Shown: one piece after another, positions 1 to 11,708 of the stretch
Layout of the letters: each line of letters starts with the position of its first letter
Position numbering within the stretch: position 1 is the first letter of the stretch
Assembly: GCF_002127325.2 (NCBI RefSeq)
Contig: NC_035436.2
Coordinates: 82,085,716-82,149,715, forward strand
DNA from: Helianthus annuus
Taxonomy: Eukaryota > Streptophyta > Magnoliopsida > Asterales > Asteraceae
Direction: 5' to 3'
DNA length: 64,000 bases
Program-made: the position numbers and the translations under genes
Notes under the pieces: model-generated
What the model saw: only the letters and a program-made list of their open reading frames with translations
Database searches by the model: none
What the model was told of the DNA's origin: nothing

Positions 1-1338
1 GATCTTGTGAAACATAAGGGTTAAAAGAGTCAACATGTTGAAAGTTACCTCTGAGTGACCTTTAACGAACCCAAAAACATTGTAAATAAATCAATATTTC
101 GTTCACAAGAACTATTAGATATTTATTTTATGAATTTCTAATGAATACAAGACGTTTCGGGTGATCGTATAACTAACCGGAAGCCTAACGGAGTTAGTTT
201 ATGACTCAAGGTACTCAAAAGTTAACTATAGGGGCCCATATTGCAATAAAAGAGAGTTTTATAAAGTTTTTATGGACCAGGGACCAAAAGTGCAAGGCCT
301 AAAACATTTTTCCTGGTTTCTGAGGTTGACGAGGGCCGCGTAAAGGACCCTTAACCTTCACGCGGGCCGCGTGAGAGTCACCAGCTGCGAATTTTGGACA
401 GTTGCCGGTATCAGGCTGTTGCACCGCCTTTTAAGGCTTGTTTTCGAGTTCTAGGGGCAGGGCCAATGGTTTTACATGCATAGGGACACCTGGGAACATC
501 TTACAACATTTGTAGACTTTGTTGGAAGGATCTTTTGCATTCTAAATCCCTATATAAAGAAGTGAAGTTGCAACCATTTTACTTGTTCATTCAAACTCAC
601 TTCAAAGCTTTCTCTGGAGCTTCCTGGCCTTCCAACAAGTTTATTTAGGCTTCCTAATCGTGCTTAGGACTTTTGTAAGTGTCCTTAACTTTCTTTAATT
701 CAGTTTAGCTTAGTTAATTTGCTTAAAGTCAAACCGTCGTAATTAAGGTTTGACTTCGAGATTAGTCAATAATTGTCCAGTCAAATCGCGAATTAAAAAT
801 AACTATGAGTTGGTAATTATGTGGGTAATAAACCCTTAAAAGGGTACCCTCTGATTCCCACTCTAACTAGGTTAATTGTCGGGTCAAAGCTAATCTTAAA
901 AAGTCAACAGAAAACTTATTTTCAAATTAATGCATAATTAGCAATGTAGAAGCCATGCAACCTATTTTATCACTAATATAACTTGGTAATTAATGTAAGA
1001 ACATGTCTAAACATGTTCAACCCGATAATTTTTAGCTTAACCTCGATTCGGAGCCGAAAGTCGCAAAAGTAGACTTTTGCTTTGATTTTCAGTTCTGACC
1101 CATTTGAGCATAGTTTAGAAATGCCTTAGAGCTTATTTAGGACCAGGTTTCATGTTAGTATAACCCACTGTGATTATACAACTTGGTTCATTAGTTATCC
1201 GATTCACATGCATGTTTCCGTTAAATGCTTATATGTTGACTATTATTTGTTACCATGGTTGTGGAACAATAATTCTGTTGCAACACTCCCCGACGTTTCC
1301 GCCACGGTTTGTTATTTTAACGTGGTCGGGGTGTGACA
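1..1338 (+). mobile_element. Gypsy-1 5' LTR (left end outside window, 3' end aberrant)
   Basis: Bases 1-1246 match 8502-9747 without any gap. I count three substitutions (near 28, 235 and 1033), so this is the partner of the 3' LTR that begins at 8271; the first ~231 bases of this copy lie outside the window. From 1247 to 1338 the sequence no longer matches the 3' LTR, yet it still ends in a Gypsy-like GGGGTGTGACA terminus. The LTR should supply promoter, leader start and polyadenylation for the + strand element. Confidence 0.85.
551..558 (+). promoter_or_regulatory. TATA box of Gypsy-1 5' LTR
   Basis: TATATAAA lies mid-LTR with a short AT-poor stretch following, the usual place for a plant LTR promoter. 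The same motif is at 9052-9059 in the 3' LTR. The transcription start would be about 30 bases downstream; this is inferred. Confidence 0.55.
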
Positions 1339-1349
1339 AGAGCCAACAT
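1339..1349 (+). other. Truncated primer binding site of Gypsy-1
   Basis: Right after the LTR end (GTGTGACA) the sequence is AGAGCCAACATT. A normal initiator-Met PBS reads TGGTATCAGAGC; only its last bases AGAGC remain here. The TGGTATC part appears to have been lost, so first-strand priming from this copy would be impaired. Confidence 0.5.
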
Positions 1350-1515
1350 TGAGTGAATTAAACACTAGCCTCTTGTGTTTAATCTCAGTTACACAAATTG
1401 TACATTCCTCAATCCTAGAGTCTAGACAAAGAACATAGGACAAATTCTGTTTTGTTTTATTTTTGTCTTTTTATATATTATGTTGTTATCTTTGTTTATG
1501 TTGACAGGAACAAAA

Positions 1516-2694
1516 ATGCCGCCACGATTCAGAAGAGGTAGAGGCAAGGCCCCAGTGACGGGCCATGATCATGAAGCCAGACCTTCCCACCAGCGCACAC
1601 CATCCATCACCATGAGCACCAGTCCCTAAGAACCTTGGAGGACTTACATTGAACCAGGGAGGTGATCCGTCTCTCGAAGCTCATCGCCATCTTATCTCCA
1701 CTCCTTTGGGCCTCAGTCCGAAAATAAGCCCAACAACCCGCAGCCTTCATTTATACCTCTCCAGCGATCCAATTCGCACCATTCCTTTGGCGACCCCACT
1801 CCTGTCTTTCAAAGCCGGTTCAACCCGGCAAATTAAATTGAAGAACCAGTGGGTTTTAACCCACTAGGGCCTGAAGACCACTTTTCGGGCGACAATGACA
1901 TGGACGAGGACACTGATCCTGCAGAGCCACCGTCCAGAACCCCTAACCACCCCATCGAAATCTCTGATGGGTCTTCCTTTCATGGATCACCTTACCGTGG
2001 TCCTGACAGCTACCGGGCGAGATTCGCCCTGTACGAATGGTATTTTACACCTTTGTACCACTCCTCGCCTCACCAGCAGCAGGATCCCTCCGAGGATTTT
2101 CGTTTCATGGTAGCCACTCCATCGCCACCACCACCAGTTGAGCAGCCGCCTCCGAAGCCACCGAGGCGTAGAAGATCAAACGCACGGATGTCCGTGCGAG
2201 GAGGAGTGTGTATCAGCACCCCTCAACCATCAAGTGGCAGCCACTACCCGCCACTCCAGGAAGAACCGCAGATGGGGGGACCTTCAAACCCCGTCTCGGA
2301 AGTAGACTCTGCGCTTGTAGCGCCACCATTGGGTTTTGGTAACCCAATTCCTGCATACGCCGGTTCAGTGGCATATAATCCCTTTGAGTAGCCGGCCCAC
2401 ACCAACTACAACTATGCTGACGTTAACCCGTACCAGGCCGCATGGGACTACAACGCTCTTCATCCTGAAGGACCCTATGGTGGTCCTTGGACTACTGGGT
2501 ACCCACCTTATGTGTACCAGCAACCGCCACCTCTTCAACCTCTGCATCAGCAGCCGCCACAGCCGCAACTGATTCCGCCAGAACGCCAACAGGAGGTTCT
2601 TGAAAGGTTGAACCAAGTTGAGCGGGAGGTTCAAAGAGATCGCAGGGAACGTCAAGGCTTCTTCAAAGGTTTGGCAATCCTAATCAAGGGTTAG
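1516..2694 (+). pseudogene. Extra proline-rich ORF upstream of gag (Gypsy-1), broken by stops
   Basis: One reading frame from ATG 1516 to TAG 2692 carries a consistent low-complexity protein of about 390 codons: an Arg/Gly-rich start (MPPRFRRGRGK), an acidic region with GDNDMDEDTDP, a Pro/Gln-rich middle and a basic C-terminus (EREVQRDRRERQGFFKGL). It is interrupted by in-frame stops at 1627, 1663, 1834 and 2389. I recall similar extra ORFs ahead of gag in Asteraceae Gypsy elements, but its function is unknown and no catalytic motif is visible. The C-terminal Arg/Glu-rich segment may form a helix. It lies between the LTR and gag in the same orientation, so it would be read from the genomic RNA. 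Confidence 0.6.
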
Positions 2695-3660
2695 TCCAAG
2701 AGAGGGGATTTTTGAAGATCCTTGTTTATTTTATTTATGATGTAATGATGTCCCTGCGTGGACATTTGTTTTTGTACTCTGCCCCTGCGTGGGTATGTTT
2801 GTTTGTTTAAGCCATTGCGTGGGTATGTTTATTTCTTAGAAGTCCCATTTAGGGCAAAATTGTACTTGTTTAATTTTAATGGAATGGTTAGTTTGAATTT
2901 TCATTTTATTAATATGCATGAACATAAAATACGAAATAAATAAAATAACATTCCTTTATATAAGATCTACCATTATAATAAAATGCAAAATCTAAAAAGG
3001 GACAAGACCTAGCCATGTGTCACCTTAAGACAGGGCCAAGATGGTAGTTCCATAATTAGATTCAGATCCATATTAACATCTCACATTAGGATTATTCTAC
3101 GTTTAAATATTAAAAAGAATCTTAAAGGTAAAACCTAGTCTATATGTCGTTGCAGACATGGCCAAGATGGTAAAACCTATCCAAAAGATTCCAATCCTTG
3201 TTAACATCTGAAGATATGTTAACATTCTTGGAAAATGTGATTCGATAAAATCGCATAAGTCATCTTTAAATTGGGTTATTCCAATTTCCCTTTATTTATA
3301 TAACCATCCCTTAAGGATGAAGTGCCCACGAGCTATAATTAATGTCCTTTTGGACTAAAGACAGTAGTAGCCTACAACTCCCTGTCTAGAAAAAGGGTTG
3401 TGAACTTTGATTCAAACCTTAATACCTCGATTCTGTAAAAATCCTGGTTTATAAATTAAATCTGTCTGTGTGACTAGGCTTTTTGTGCTATTTATTAAAT
3501 TGTAATAAAGAATTGTAATAAAGGTCCTGAATATATATAAATAATTAACAAATGAACCAAAATGGATATTGAAAACCATGGTTAATAAATCATAAAATAC
3601 TGTAAAAGCTTCAAAATAAACCTTGTCAATTATTTTCATCTATGTAGCAATTAAAGCTAC
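2695..3660 (+). other. Gypsy-1 leader/spacer between extra ORF and gag
   Basis: About 970 AT-rich bases with no convincing reading frame. A short motif ending in GCGTGG(G/A)TATGTTT is repeated near 2757-2830, and a GGCCAAGATGGTA-containing segment is repeated near 3035 and 3157. I see no gene here. Confidence 0.5.
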
Positions 3661-5115
3661 ATGACTAGGTCAGAAGAGATAAACAGTCACCCGGTGGAAA
3701 ACCATGAAAATGCTAAGATACATGTGACCGGTACGGAACTGCAAGCACTAATAGATAATGTTGTTACAAAAGCTATAGAGCGGCAGTATAATGAATCTAG
3801 CGGGACTCGAAGTAGGACCCTATCCACACCGCATTCCAGGGCTAAGACTCATTCAAAGGCTCACAGCAAACCACCCTCTAAGAAAGATGAGCCAAAGAAA
3901 GATGATGATCGACATTCCTTAAACCAAAACAGTGTTCCATCCAAGAGGATAGTATTTGATGATAAACCACGTACCAAGTCCTGTACTTATAAATACTTTG
4001 TTTCTTGCAAACCCCAAGACTTTACTAGGGAAAAAGGGGCAGTGGATTGTATGACATGGTTGGATGAGATGGACACTGTGGTAGATATCAGCGGTTGTGC
4101 TGAAAAGGATGTTGTAAAGTTTGTATCTCAGTCATTCAAGGGTGAGGCCCTGGCCTGGTGGAGGTCGTTGATTCAAGCTACCGGGAAGATTCCATTGTTC
4201 AATCTGACATGGGATCAATTTGTTACTCTCATCAAGGAGAACTACTACCCTCAGCATGAGGTTGAAAAGATTGAGTCTGATTTCTTGTCCTTGGTTATGA
4301 AGAACCTGGATTGTCAAGCCTACCTTACAAGCTTCAACACAATGTCAAGGTTGGTTCCTTACCTTGTGACACCAGAACCCAAGAGGATAGCTCGTTTTAT
4401 TGGGGGTTTAGCCCCAGAAATTAAGGCAAACGTGAAGGCCTCTCGGCCAGCCACTTTCAGATCTGCAGCTGATATATCTTTGTCCCTCACACTGGACGCG
4501 GTCAGGCAGAGATCGCTGAGGAACACTGATGCTGAGAAAAGGAAGCGTGAGGATGATAACTCACGGCGTTCGGAAAAGAAGCATAAGGGAAACAATGACC
4601 ACAAAAAGGGTTCTGGATCTAAGAAGGATGGTCATCAGACGGGTGATAAGCCCAAGTGTAAAATCTGCAAGAAGCACCACTTCGGGAAGTGCAGATATGA
4701 GTTGAAATCCCAGTCACAGCCGAGGGCATGTGGGATTTGCAAATCTTCGGAATACAAGACTCTCGATTGCAAGAAGATAAAAGATGCAACGTGCTACAAC
4801 TGTAACGAGAAAGGGCACATTAAGTCAAATTGCCCAAAGTTTGCGAAGAAGGCTGAGGAGGGGAAGAAGACCAACGCTAGGGTCTTCCAGATGAACGCAC
4901 AAGAGGCGATTCAAAACGACAATGTGATAACAGGTACCTTCCTCATAAATGATGTTTATGCAAGAGTGTTATTTGATTCTGGTGCTGATAAGTCATTCGT
5001 AGACAATAAGTTTTGTGAATTATTGAGATTACCTGTTAAAACCTTAAGTGTGAAGTATGAGGTTGAATTAGCCGATGGAACCATAGAAACAGCCTCAACT
5101 GTGTTAGATGAATGA
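3661..5115 (+). pseudogene. Gypsy-1 gag and protease (start of Gag-Pol)
   Basis: 484 codons from ATG 3661. A basic N-terminus is followed by the Gag capsid domain at about residues 155-270 (EALAWWRSLI, NYYPQHEVEKIESDF), a Lys/Arg-rich linker, a CCHC knuckle at about 380-393 (CYNCNEKGHIKSNC) preceded by further Cys/His pairs, and an aspartic protease with the active-site motif LFDSGADKSF at about 437-446. The TGA at 5113 cuts the protease; the same frame then continues into the protease C-terminus ([10 protein letters not shown]) and reverse transcriptase, so the original product was one Gag-Pol polyprotein. Gag forms the cytoplasmic particle and the protease matures it. This copy cannot make full Gag-Pol without readthrough. 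Confidence 0.85.
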
Positions 5116-8100
5116 GTTATATCCATTAGGAACCACTCTTTTCCATTATCCTTGCTTCCTTTGAAATTAGCCGGATTTGACATAGTTTTAGGCATGGATT
5201 GGTTATCTAATAACCAAGCCCAAATCGTTTGCAACAAGAAGCAAGTGGTGGTCAAGACTCCGTCTGGTGAGTTACTTACCATTCAGGGAGATACCCGGTA
5301 TGGATTACCTGAGCAAGTGTCTATGCTCAAGGCATCTAGGTGTCTGAAGAAGGGTTGTGTCATTTATATGGCTCATGTGACTATTGATGAGCAAAAGCCC
5401 AAGGTTGAAGATATTCCAGTCATTTCTGAATACCCTGAAGTATTTCCTGAAGAACTGCCTGGTTTACCACCAGATAGGCAAGTAGAATTCAGAATTGACA
5501 TCATCCCAAGAGCAGCGCCTGTCGCAAGAGCACCTTATAGGTTGGCACCAATGGAGATGAAGGAATTGAGGACACAACTAGATGATTTGCTAGCCAAAGG
5601 TTTCATTAGACCTAGTTCGTCTCCTTGGGGAGCGCCAATCCTATTTGTCAAGAAGAAGGATGGGTCGATGCGTCTGCGCATCGATTACCGTGAACTTATT
5701 AAGGTTACTATCAAGAATAGGTATCCTTTGCCCAGGATCGACGATCTGTTCGATTAGCTACAAGGGGCAAGTTACTTCTCTAAGATCGATTTGAGGTCAG
5801 GCTATCATCAATTGAAGGTTAAAGATGAAGATGTGCACAAGACTGCATTTAGAACTCGCTATGGTCATTATGAGTTCCTAGTGATGCCTTTTGGATTCAC
5901 CAATGCACCTGCCGCATTCATGGATCTCATGAATCGCGTATGCAAGCCCTATCTAGATAAATTTGTCATCGTCTTCATCGATGACATTCTCATCTACTCG
6001 AAGAGTCAAGCTGATCATGAGAAGCACCTCCGTTGCATTCTTAAACTGCTTCAACAAGAAAAGCTCTATGCCAAATTTTTGAAGTGTGAATTCTGGCTTC
6101 GTGAAGTCCAATTTCTTGGGCATGTTGTTAGTGAGCATGGTATCCAAGTAGATCCCGCTAATGTTGAAGCTGTCATGAATTGGCAGGAGCCAAAGACGCC
6201 TACGGAGATTCGCAGCTTTCTAGGACTGGCAGGATACTACATGCGATTTATTGAAAACTTCTCAAGAATTGCAGCACCCCTGACTTTACTCACCCGCAAG
6301 AATAGCAAGTTTGATTGGGGGCCTAAGCAGCAAGAATCTTTTGATATCCTGAAGCAGAAGTTGAGCAACGCTCCAGTATTGACGTTGCCTGATGGAATTG
6401 ATGAATTTGTGGTATATTGTGATGCATCACACACCGGTATGGGTTGTGTGCTTATGCAGAAAGGCAAAGTCATTGCCTATGCTTCACGTCAGTTAAAGGT
6501 GCACGAGAAGAATTACACCACCCATGACTTGAGTTGGGTGCCGTTGTATTCGCACTAAAACTTTGGAGGCATTACTTGTATGGAACTAAGTGTGTGATCT
6601 ATTCTGATCACAAGAGCCTTCAACATCTGTTCAATCAGAAGGATTTAAACATGAGGCAGCGATGTTGGATGGAAACTTTGAATGATTATGACTATGAGAT
6701 AAGGTACCATCCTGGCAAGGCGAATGTAGTAGCCGATGCTCTGAGCAGAAAGGAAAGGGTGAAGCCTATAAGAATCAATGCCAAGAGCATTGAGATAAAG
6801 AATAGTTTGAATGAAAGGTTATTAGCTGCGCAGAAAGAAGTTGTGCTAGAAGCTAACTATCCTGATGAAAAGCTAGGAGTAACTGAAGAATAGTTATCCT
6901 ATGGCAAGGACGGAATCCTTAGGTTAAATGGACGAATATGGGTTCCAGTGTATGGAGGACTTCGGGATGTTATCCTCCAGGAAGCCCACAGTTCTAAATA
7001 TTCCGTTCATCCTGGAGCTGATAAGATGTACCAGGATTTGAAGGCGAACTATTGGTGGATAGGCTTGAAGAAATCTATAGCTGCCTATGTGGCTAAATGT
7101 TTGACGTGCGCTCAAGTCAAGGCTGAACATCAGAAGCCGTCAGGTTTGCTACAACAGCCTGAACTTCCCACCTGGAAGTGAAAGATGGTGACAATGGATT
7201 TCATCACCAAGTTGCCAAAGACAAAGAAAGGAAATGATACTATATGGGTGATAGTAGATAGACTGACTAAGACAGCACATTTCCTACCCATTAAGGAGAC
7301 TTATAGCTCCGACATGTTAGCCCAATTGTACGTAGATAAGATTGTATCTCTCCATGGCGTACCAATATCTATTATCTCTGACAGGGATACTAGATATACA
7401 TCACATTTTTGGAAAAGTTTCCAACAATCTTTGGGCACGCACTTAAATTTTAGTATGGCTTACCATCCTCAGACAAACGGGCAGAGTGAGCGTACCATCC
7501 AAACTTTGGAAGACATGCTTCGTGCATGTGTGATTGACTTAGGTGGTAGTTGGGATAACCACCTGCCATTGATCGAGTTCTCCTATAATAATAGCTACCA
7601 TACTAGCATTCAGGCTGCGCCATTTGAGGCATTATATGGTAGGAAATGCAGAACGCCCATTTGTTGGGCAGAAGTAGGGGAAGCTCAATTATCAGGACCT
7701 GACATAGTCTTTGAAACAACGGACAAGATTGTCCAAATTCATGACCGCCTGAAAGCTGCTAGGGATAGGCAGAAAAGTTATGCTGATAAAAGGCGAAAAC
7801 CTCTAAAGTTTGAGATTGGTGATAAAGTCTTGCTAAAAGTATCACCCTGGAAGGGGGTGATACGATTTGGTAAGAAGGGTAAGTTGAGCCCAAGGTATAT
7901 AGGACCATTCAAGATCATCGAATGTGTAGGAAAAGTGGCTTATAAGTTAAACTTACCTGAAGAGCTCAGTGGTATTCACAATGTATTCCACATCTGCAAT
8001 CTAAAGAAATGTCTAGCCGATGAATCGCTAGTCATACCACATACAGATGTGCATATAGATTAGATCTTGAAATTTGTGGAAAAGCCTTTGTCGATTGAGG

Positions 8101-8234
8101 ATCGATAGGTTAAGAAGCTTCGAAGGAAGCATGTGCCTATTGTAAAGGTCAAATGGGATGCCCGTAGAGGTCCCGAGTACACGTGGGAGGTAGAGTCCAC
8201 AATGAAAGAAAAATACCCTCAGTTATTTCAGTAA
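5116..8234 (+). pseudogene. Gypsy-1 pol: RT, RNase H, integrase, chromodomain-like tail (degenerate)
   Basis: The Ty3/Gypsy domain order is clear: RT with [10 protein letters not shown] (the FIDD catalytic pair) near 5970-5999, RNase H with [10 protein letters not shown] near 6416 and TDHKSL-type residues, the integrase zinc domain ([19 protein letters not shown]), and an integrase core with DFITKLP, SDRDTRY and QSERTIQ supplying the D-D-E triad. A C-terminal segment (VKWDARRGPEYTWE, ~8150-8200) resembles the chromodomain of chromoviruses. Disabling changes are TAG 5755, a one-base deletion near 6530-6540 that shifts frame, TAG 6891, TGA 7179, TAG 8061 and TAG 8106; the final TAA is at 8232. 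Two stops line up with Gln and Trp codons in Gypsy-2 (DLFDQLQ, WKWE), consistent with C-to-T decay. Confidence 0.9.
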
Positions 8235-8257
8235 ATCTCGAGGTCGAGATTTCATTT

Positions 8258-8270
8258 AAGGGGGTGAGGA
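8258..8270 (+). other. Polypurine tract of Gypsy-1
   Basis: AAGGGGGTGAGGA directly abuts the TGTAACACC start of the 3' LTR, the position required for plus-strand priming. It lies 24 bases after the pol stop. Confidence 0.75.
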
Positions 8271-9051
8271 TGTAACACCTCGTAATTTCATGTCTAATAA
8301 TATATCGACACGTGTCATGAGCTTTAAACGTGTAACAGATTACCTATGAGGGACTAAAGTTGTCAAACAATGTAAATATGTGAATAAGGGATCCAAAGTG
8401 TCAACATGCCTAACTTGTGCCTCTGATTGACCTCACACGACGTTCTTTTTTTTTAAAGAATAAATTAACGAACATTGGAAGTCGTTTGTGCTTAAAATAA
8501 GGATCTTGTGAAACATAAGGGTTAAAAGTGTCAACATGTTGAAAGTTACCTCTGAGTGACCTTTAACGAACCCAAAAACATTGTAAATAAATCAATATTT
8601 CGTTCACAAGAACTATTAGATATTTATTTTATGAATTTCTAATGAATACAAGACGTTTCGGGTGATCGTATAACTAACCGGAAGCCTAACGGAGTTAGTT
8701 TATGACTCAAGGTACTCAAAAGTTAACTATAGGGGTCCATATTGCAATAAAAGAGAGTTTTATAAAGTTTTTATGGACCAGGGACCAAAAGTGCAAGGCC
8801 TAAAACATTTTTCCTGGTTTCTGAGGTTGACGAGGGCCGCGTAAAGGACCCTTAACCTTCACGCGGGCCGCGTGAGAGTCACCAGCTGCGAATTTTGGAC
8901 AGTTGCCGGTATCAGGCTGTTGCACCGCCTTTTAAGGCTTGTTTTCGAGTTCTAGGGGCAGGGCCAATGGTTTTACATGCATAGGGACACCTGGGAACAT
9001 CTTACAACATTTGTAGACTTTGTTGGAAGGATCTTTTGCATTCTAAATCCC

Positions 9052-9059
9052 TATATAAA
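9052..9059 (+). promoter_or_regulatory. TATA box of Gypsy-1 3' LTR
   Basis: TATATAAA at the position equivalent to 551-558 in the 5' LTR. It could drive transcription out of the element toward the right. Confidence 0.45.
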
Positions 9060-11059
9060 GAAGTGAAGTTGCAACCATTTTACTTGTTCATTCAAACTCA
9101 CTTCAAAGCTTTCTCTGGAGCTTCCTGGCCTTCCAACAAGTTTATTTAGGCTTCCTAATCGTGCTTAGGACTTTTGTAAGTGTCCTTAACTTTCTTTAAT
9201 TCAGTTTAGCTTAGTTAATTTGCTTAAAGTCAAACCGTCGTAATTAAGGTTTGACTTCGAGATTAGTCAATAATTGTCCAGTCAAATCGCGAATTAAAAA
9301 TAACTATGAGTTGGTAATTATGTGGGTAATAAACCCTTAAAAGGGTACCCTCTGATTCCCACTCTAACTAGGTTAATTGTCGGGTCAAAGCTAATCTTAA
9401 AAAGTCAACAGAAAACTTATTTTCAAATTAATGCATAATTAGCAATGTAGAAGCCATGCAACCTATTTTATCACTAATATAACTTGGTAATTAATGTAAG
9501 AACATGTCTAAACATGTTCAACCCGATAATTTTCAGCTTAACCTCGATTCGGAGCCGAAAGTCGCAAAAGTAGACTTTTGCTTTGATTTTCAGTTCTGAC
9601 CCATTTGAGCATAGTTTAGAAATGCCTTAGAGCTTATTTAGGACCAGGTTTCATGTTAGTATAACCCACTGTGATTATACAACTTGGTTCATTAGTTATC
9701 CGATTCACATGCATGTTTCCGTTAAATGCTTATATGTTGACTATTATGCCCATGTGACCTTAAAATGTGATTTTTGGAAAAGTGAAAGAATAGAAACCTT
9801 CATTACTGATTTATAGACTTGTCCCTAAAATTTGACATCAGTTTGAGCTCTAGATTAGGAGCTATGCTCATTAGCGTAAATGAAAAGCTTTTTATTAATT
9901 AAACGGCATAATTAGCATATACCCTATTTAAACCCAAATTTTGATATCAAACTTTTTACCCACTGATGTAATATAATATTTTGGGATTGTTGAAGATTTT
10001 TATTTATTTTTAGGCTGAGCATAACATAGAGTTCTAAGCTTGATTCGGTTATTGTCGGTTTTACCCTTTTAGCCTATAAAATGAGTTTTACAAATCCTTT
10101 TGATACCAAACCTTTTTCTACTGATCTAATATGATAAATAGAATATTTTGATACAAATCCGTTTAAACCGTACCTTCCTTTAAAACTAACCGGTCTAAGT
10201 TTTAAACTTAATTAAAGACCCGTTAGGAATCTAATAGGTTATTATAAACCTTCGTTCCAGAATGGAGACCCGGTAAAAGCTACGTGCATTTGCTTGTTGT
10301 GATTATTACTTGCAAAGGTAAATACTTTTAACTTATTTTCCCTTATACGGGCTTGGGGTACGGTATATAAAATACCGCTTGGTCGGGCATTGAATCTTTA
10401 ATCGTATGATGGTTAATTTATTGAAATGGCATGTTTAAATTGTTTTGTTTGCTTAAAGCTTTTGGGGGGTTAATGACCATGTCCCGGATATTCTTGGCAT
10501 CATTCATTGAATGGTCACGACCTTAGCACGCGGGTGTAGGCATACACCCGTCAGTGCGTTTTTAAAATAATAAGGTATAACAGCCGGTTTCGAGAATAAC
10601 TCGCCGCGGGACTATACCATGTGGTGTGTCTATTAATCTTTAACCTGGTATTCAACCCAGGCTACTGAACGTATAACGAACATGTAATTCTTTTACAAGT
10701 TTATATATAAATAATTATCCCAAGTTATAAAAAGTTTTGTGCCATGTGCATTCAAATCAATTTTCTTAAACGTTTTCAAAATGAGTCAGTTAAATTGTAT
10801 TTACCAGTATAAACTGACGTATTTTCCCAAAAAGGCTAAGTGCAGGTACTAATCAGAATAGGCTGGTCTCTCCTATCATCAAATAGAAGTCTCGCAAGCT
10901 TAGATGCATAAAGTCTATTGAACAAAGTTTCCTTTTTATTCGATCCTCCTGTGGATCTGTTTCAACTATTTTGTGATACTTAATATTACAATTTATTCAG
11001 TTGAAATAATCTATCGTTTGCTTCCGCTGTGCATTTAAATTTGTGTTGTTTGACTATTA

Positions 11060-11064
11060 TGATA
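11060..11064. repeat. Target site duplication of Copia-1 (left)
   Basis: TGATA immediately before the TGTAGG end of Copia-1, matched by TGATA at 22336-22340 after the other end. Five bases is the usual Copia integrase stagger. Confidence 0.9.
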
Positions 11065-11695
11065 TGTAGGTCCCTGTTTCGCGGAGGATTACGAACCTAA
11101 ACCTTGTTATACAAACCTACTAGCGAGTGCGGAATCCAAGCTAGCAAGCAAACCGAGTTAGTAGCAAGTAGAGAGACAAACACACAAGTTCACCGATTAA
11201 CACAACTTGTATTAATGCAATGAGGGTTCGGTTACAAGCTCAATGTTTACAGAAATGTTCTATGAACTCTCTAAGGTGTGTGTGTGAGTTTGGACAGAAT
11301 GCTCTCAAGGAATGCTCTCTCTTTCTGTCTTGTGTCTGTCTATCGAAACTCAACACATGCATGGGTATATATACCCAGCTCAGCAGGTCTGGATCGAAGG
11401 ATCTGATAGATGGTCCGAAGGATCATCTATCGATCATAATTCACACGAAAGATCAGCATGGACCTCGAAGGATCATCCTTCGAGGTCTAATGGTCGAACC
11501 ATGGTCGAACCATATCTTTCGATCACCTCGAAGGATCAGGTGTATCCTTCGAGACTATCCTTCGATCAGAACATCTTTCAAATGTTGTCCAAGTCAAACC
11601 GGAGGATGGTTGACTTGGTCAACTTACAACACAAATCAGGACATCGTTTATATCAGACCGAATACAGACAAAGTACAGACACAAGTGCACCAACA
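11065..11695 (-). repeat. Copia-1 3' LTR
   Basis: 631 bp. Plus-strand ends are TGTAGGTCCC and GTGCACCAACA, giving TG...CA on the element strand. It contains several TCGAAGGAT / ATCTTTCGA motifs also found in the leader. Reading frames inside it are duplicated exactly in the other LTR and show no protein-family features. Confidence 0.95.
11366..11373 (-). promoter_or_regulatory. TATA box of Copia-1 3' LTR
   Basis: TATATATA sits inside the palindrome GGGTATATATACCC, about 330 bases from the element-strand LTR start; it is repeated at 22006-22013. Confidence 0.5.
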
Positions 11696-11708
11696 AACTC
11701 CCCCTTGG
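11696..11708 (-). other. Polypurine tract of Copia-1
   Basis: On the element strand CCAAGGGGGAGTT directly precedes the TGTTGGTGCAC start of the 3' LTR. Further AGGGGGAG copies occur in the tail. Confidence 0.8.

Larger units (their letters stand above)
8271..11064 (+). mobile_element. Gypsy-1 3' LTR, left part (interrupted by Copia-1)
   Basis: Starts TGTAACACCTCG just after the PPT. Bases 8502-9747 match the 5' LTR; from 9748 the sequence has no counterpart in that LTR. It stops at the TGATA target duplication of Copia-1 and resumes at 22341. The rejoined LTR would be about 2.86 kb. No gene is visible in it. Confidence 0.85.
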
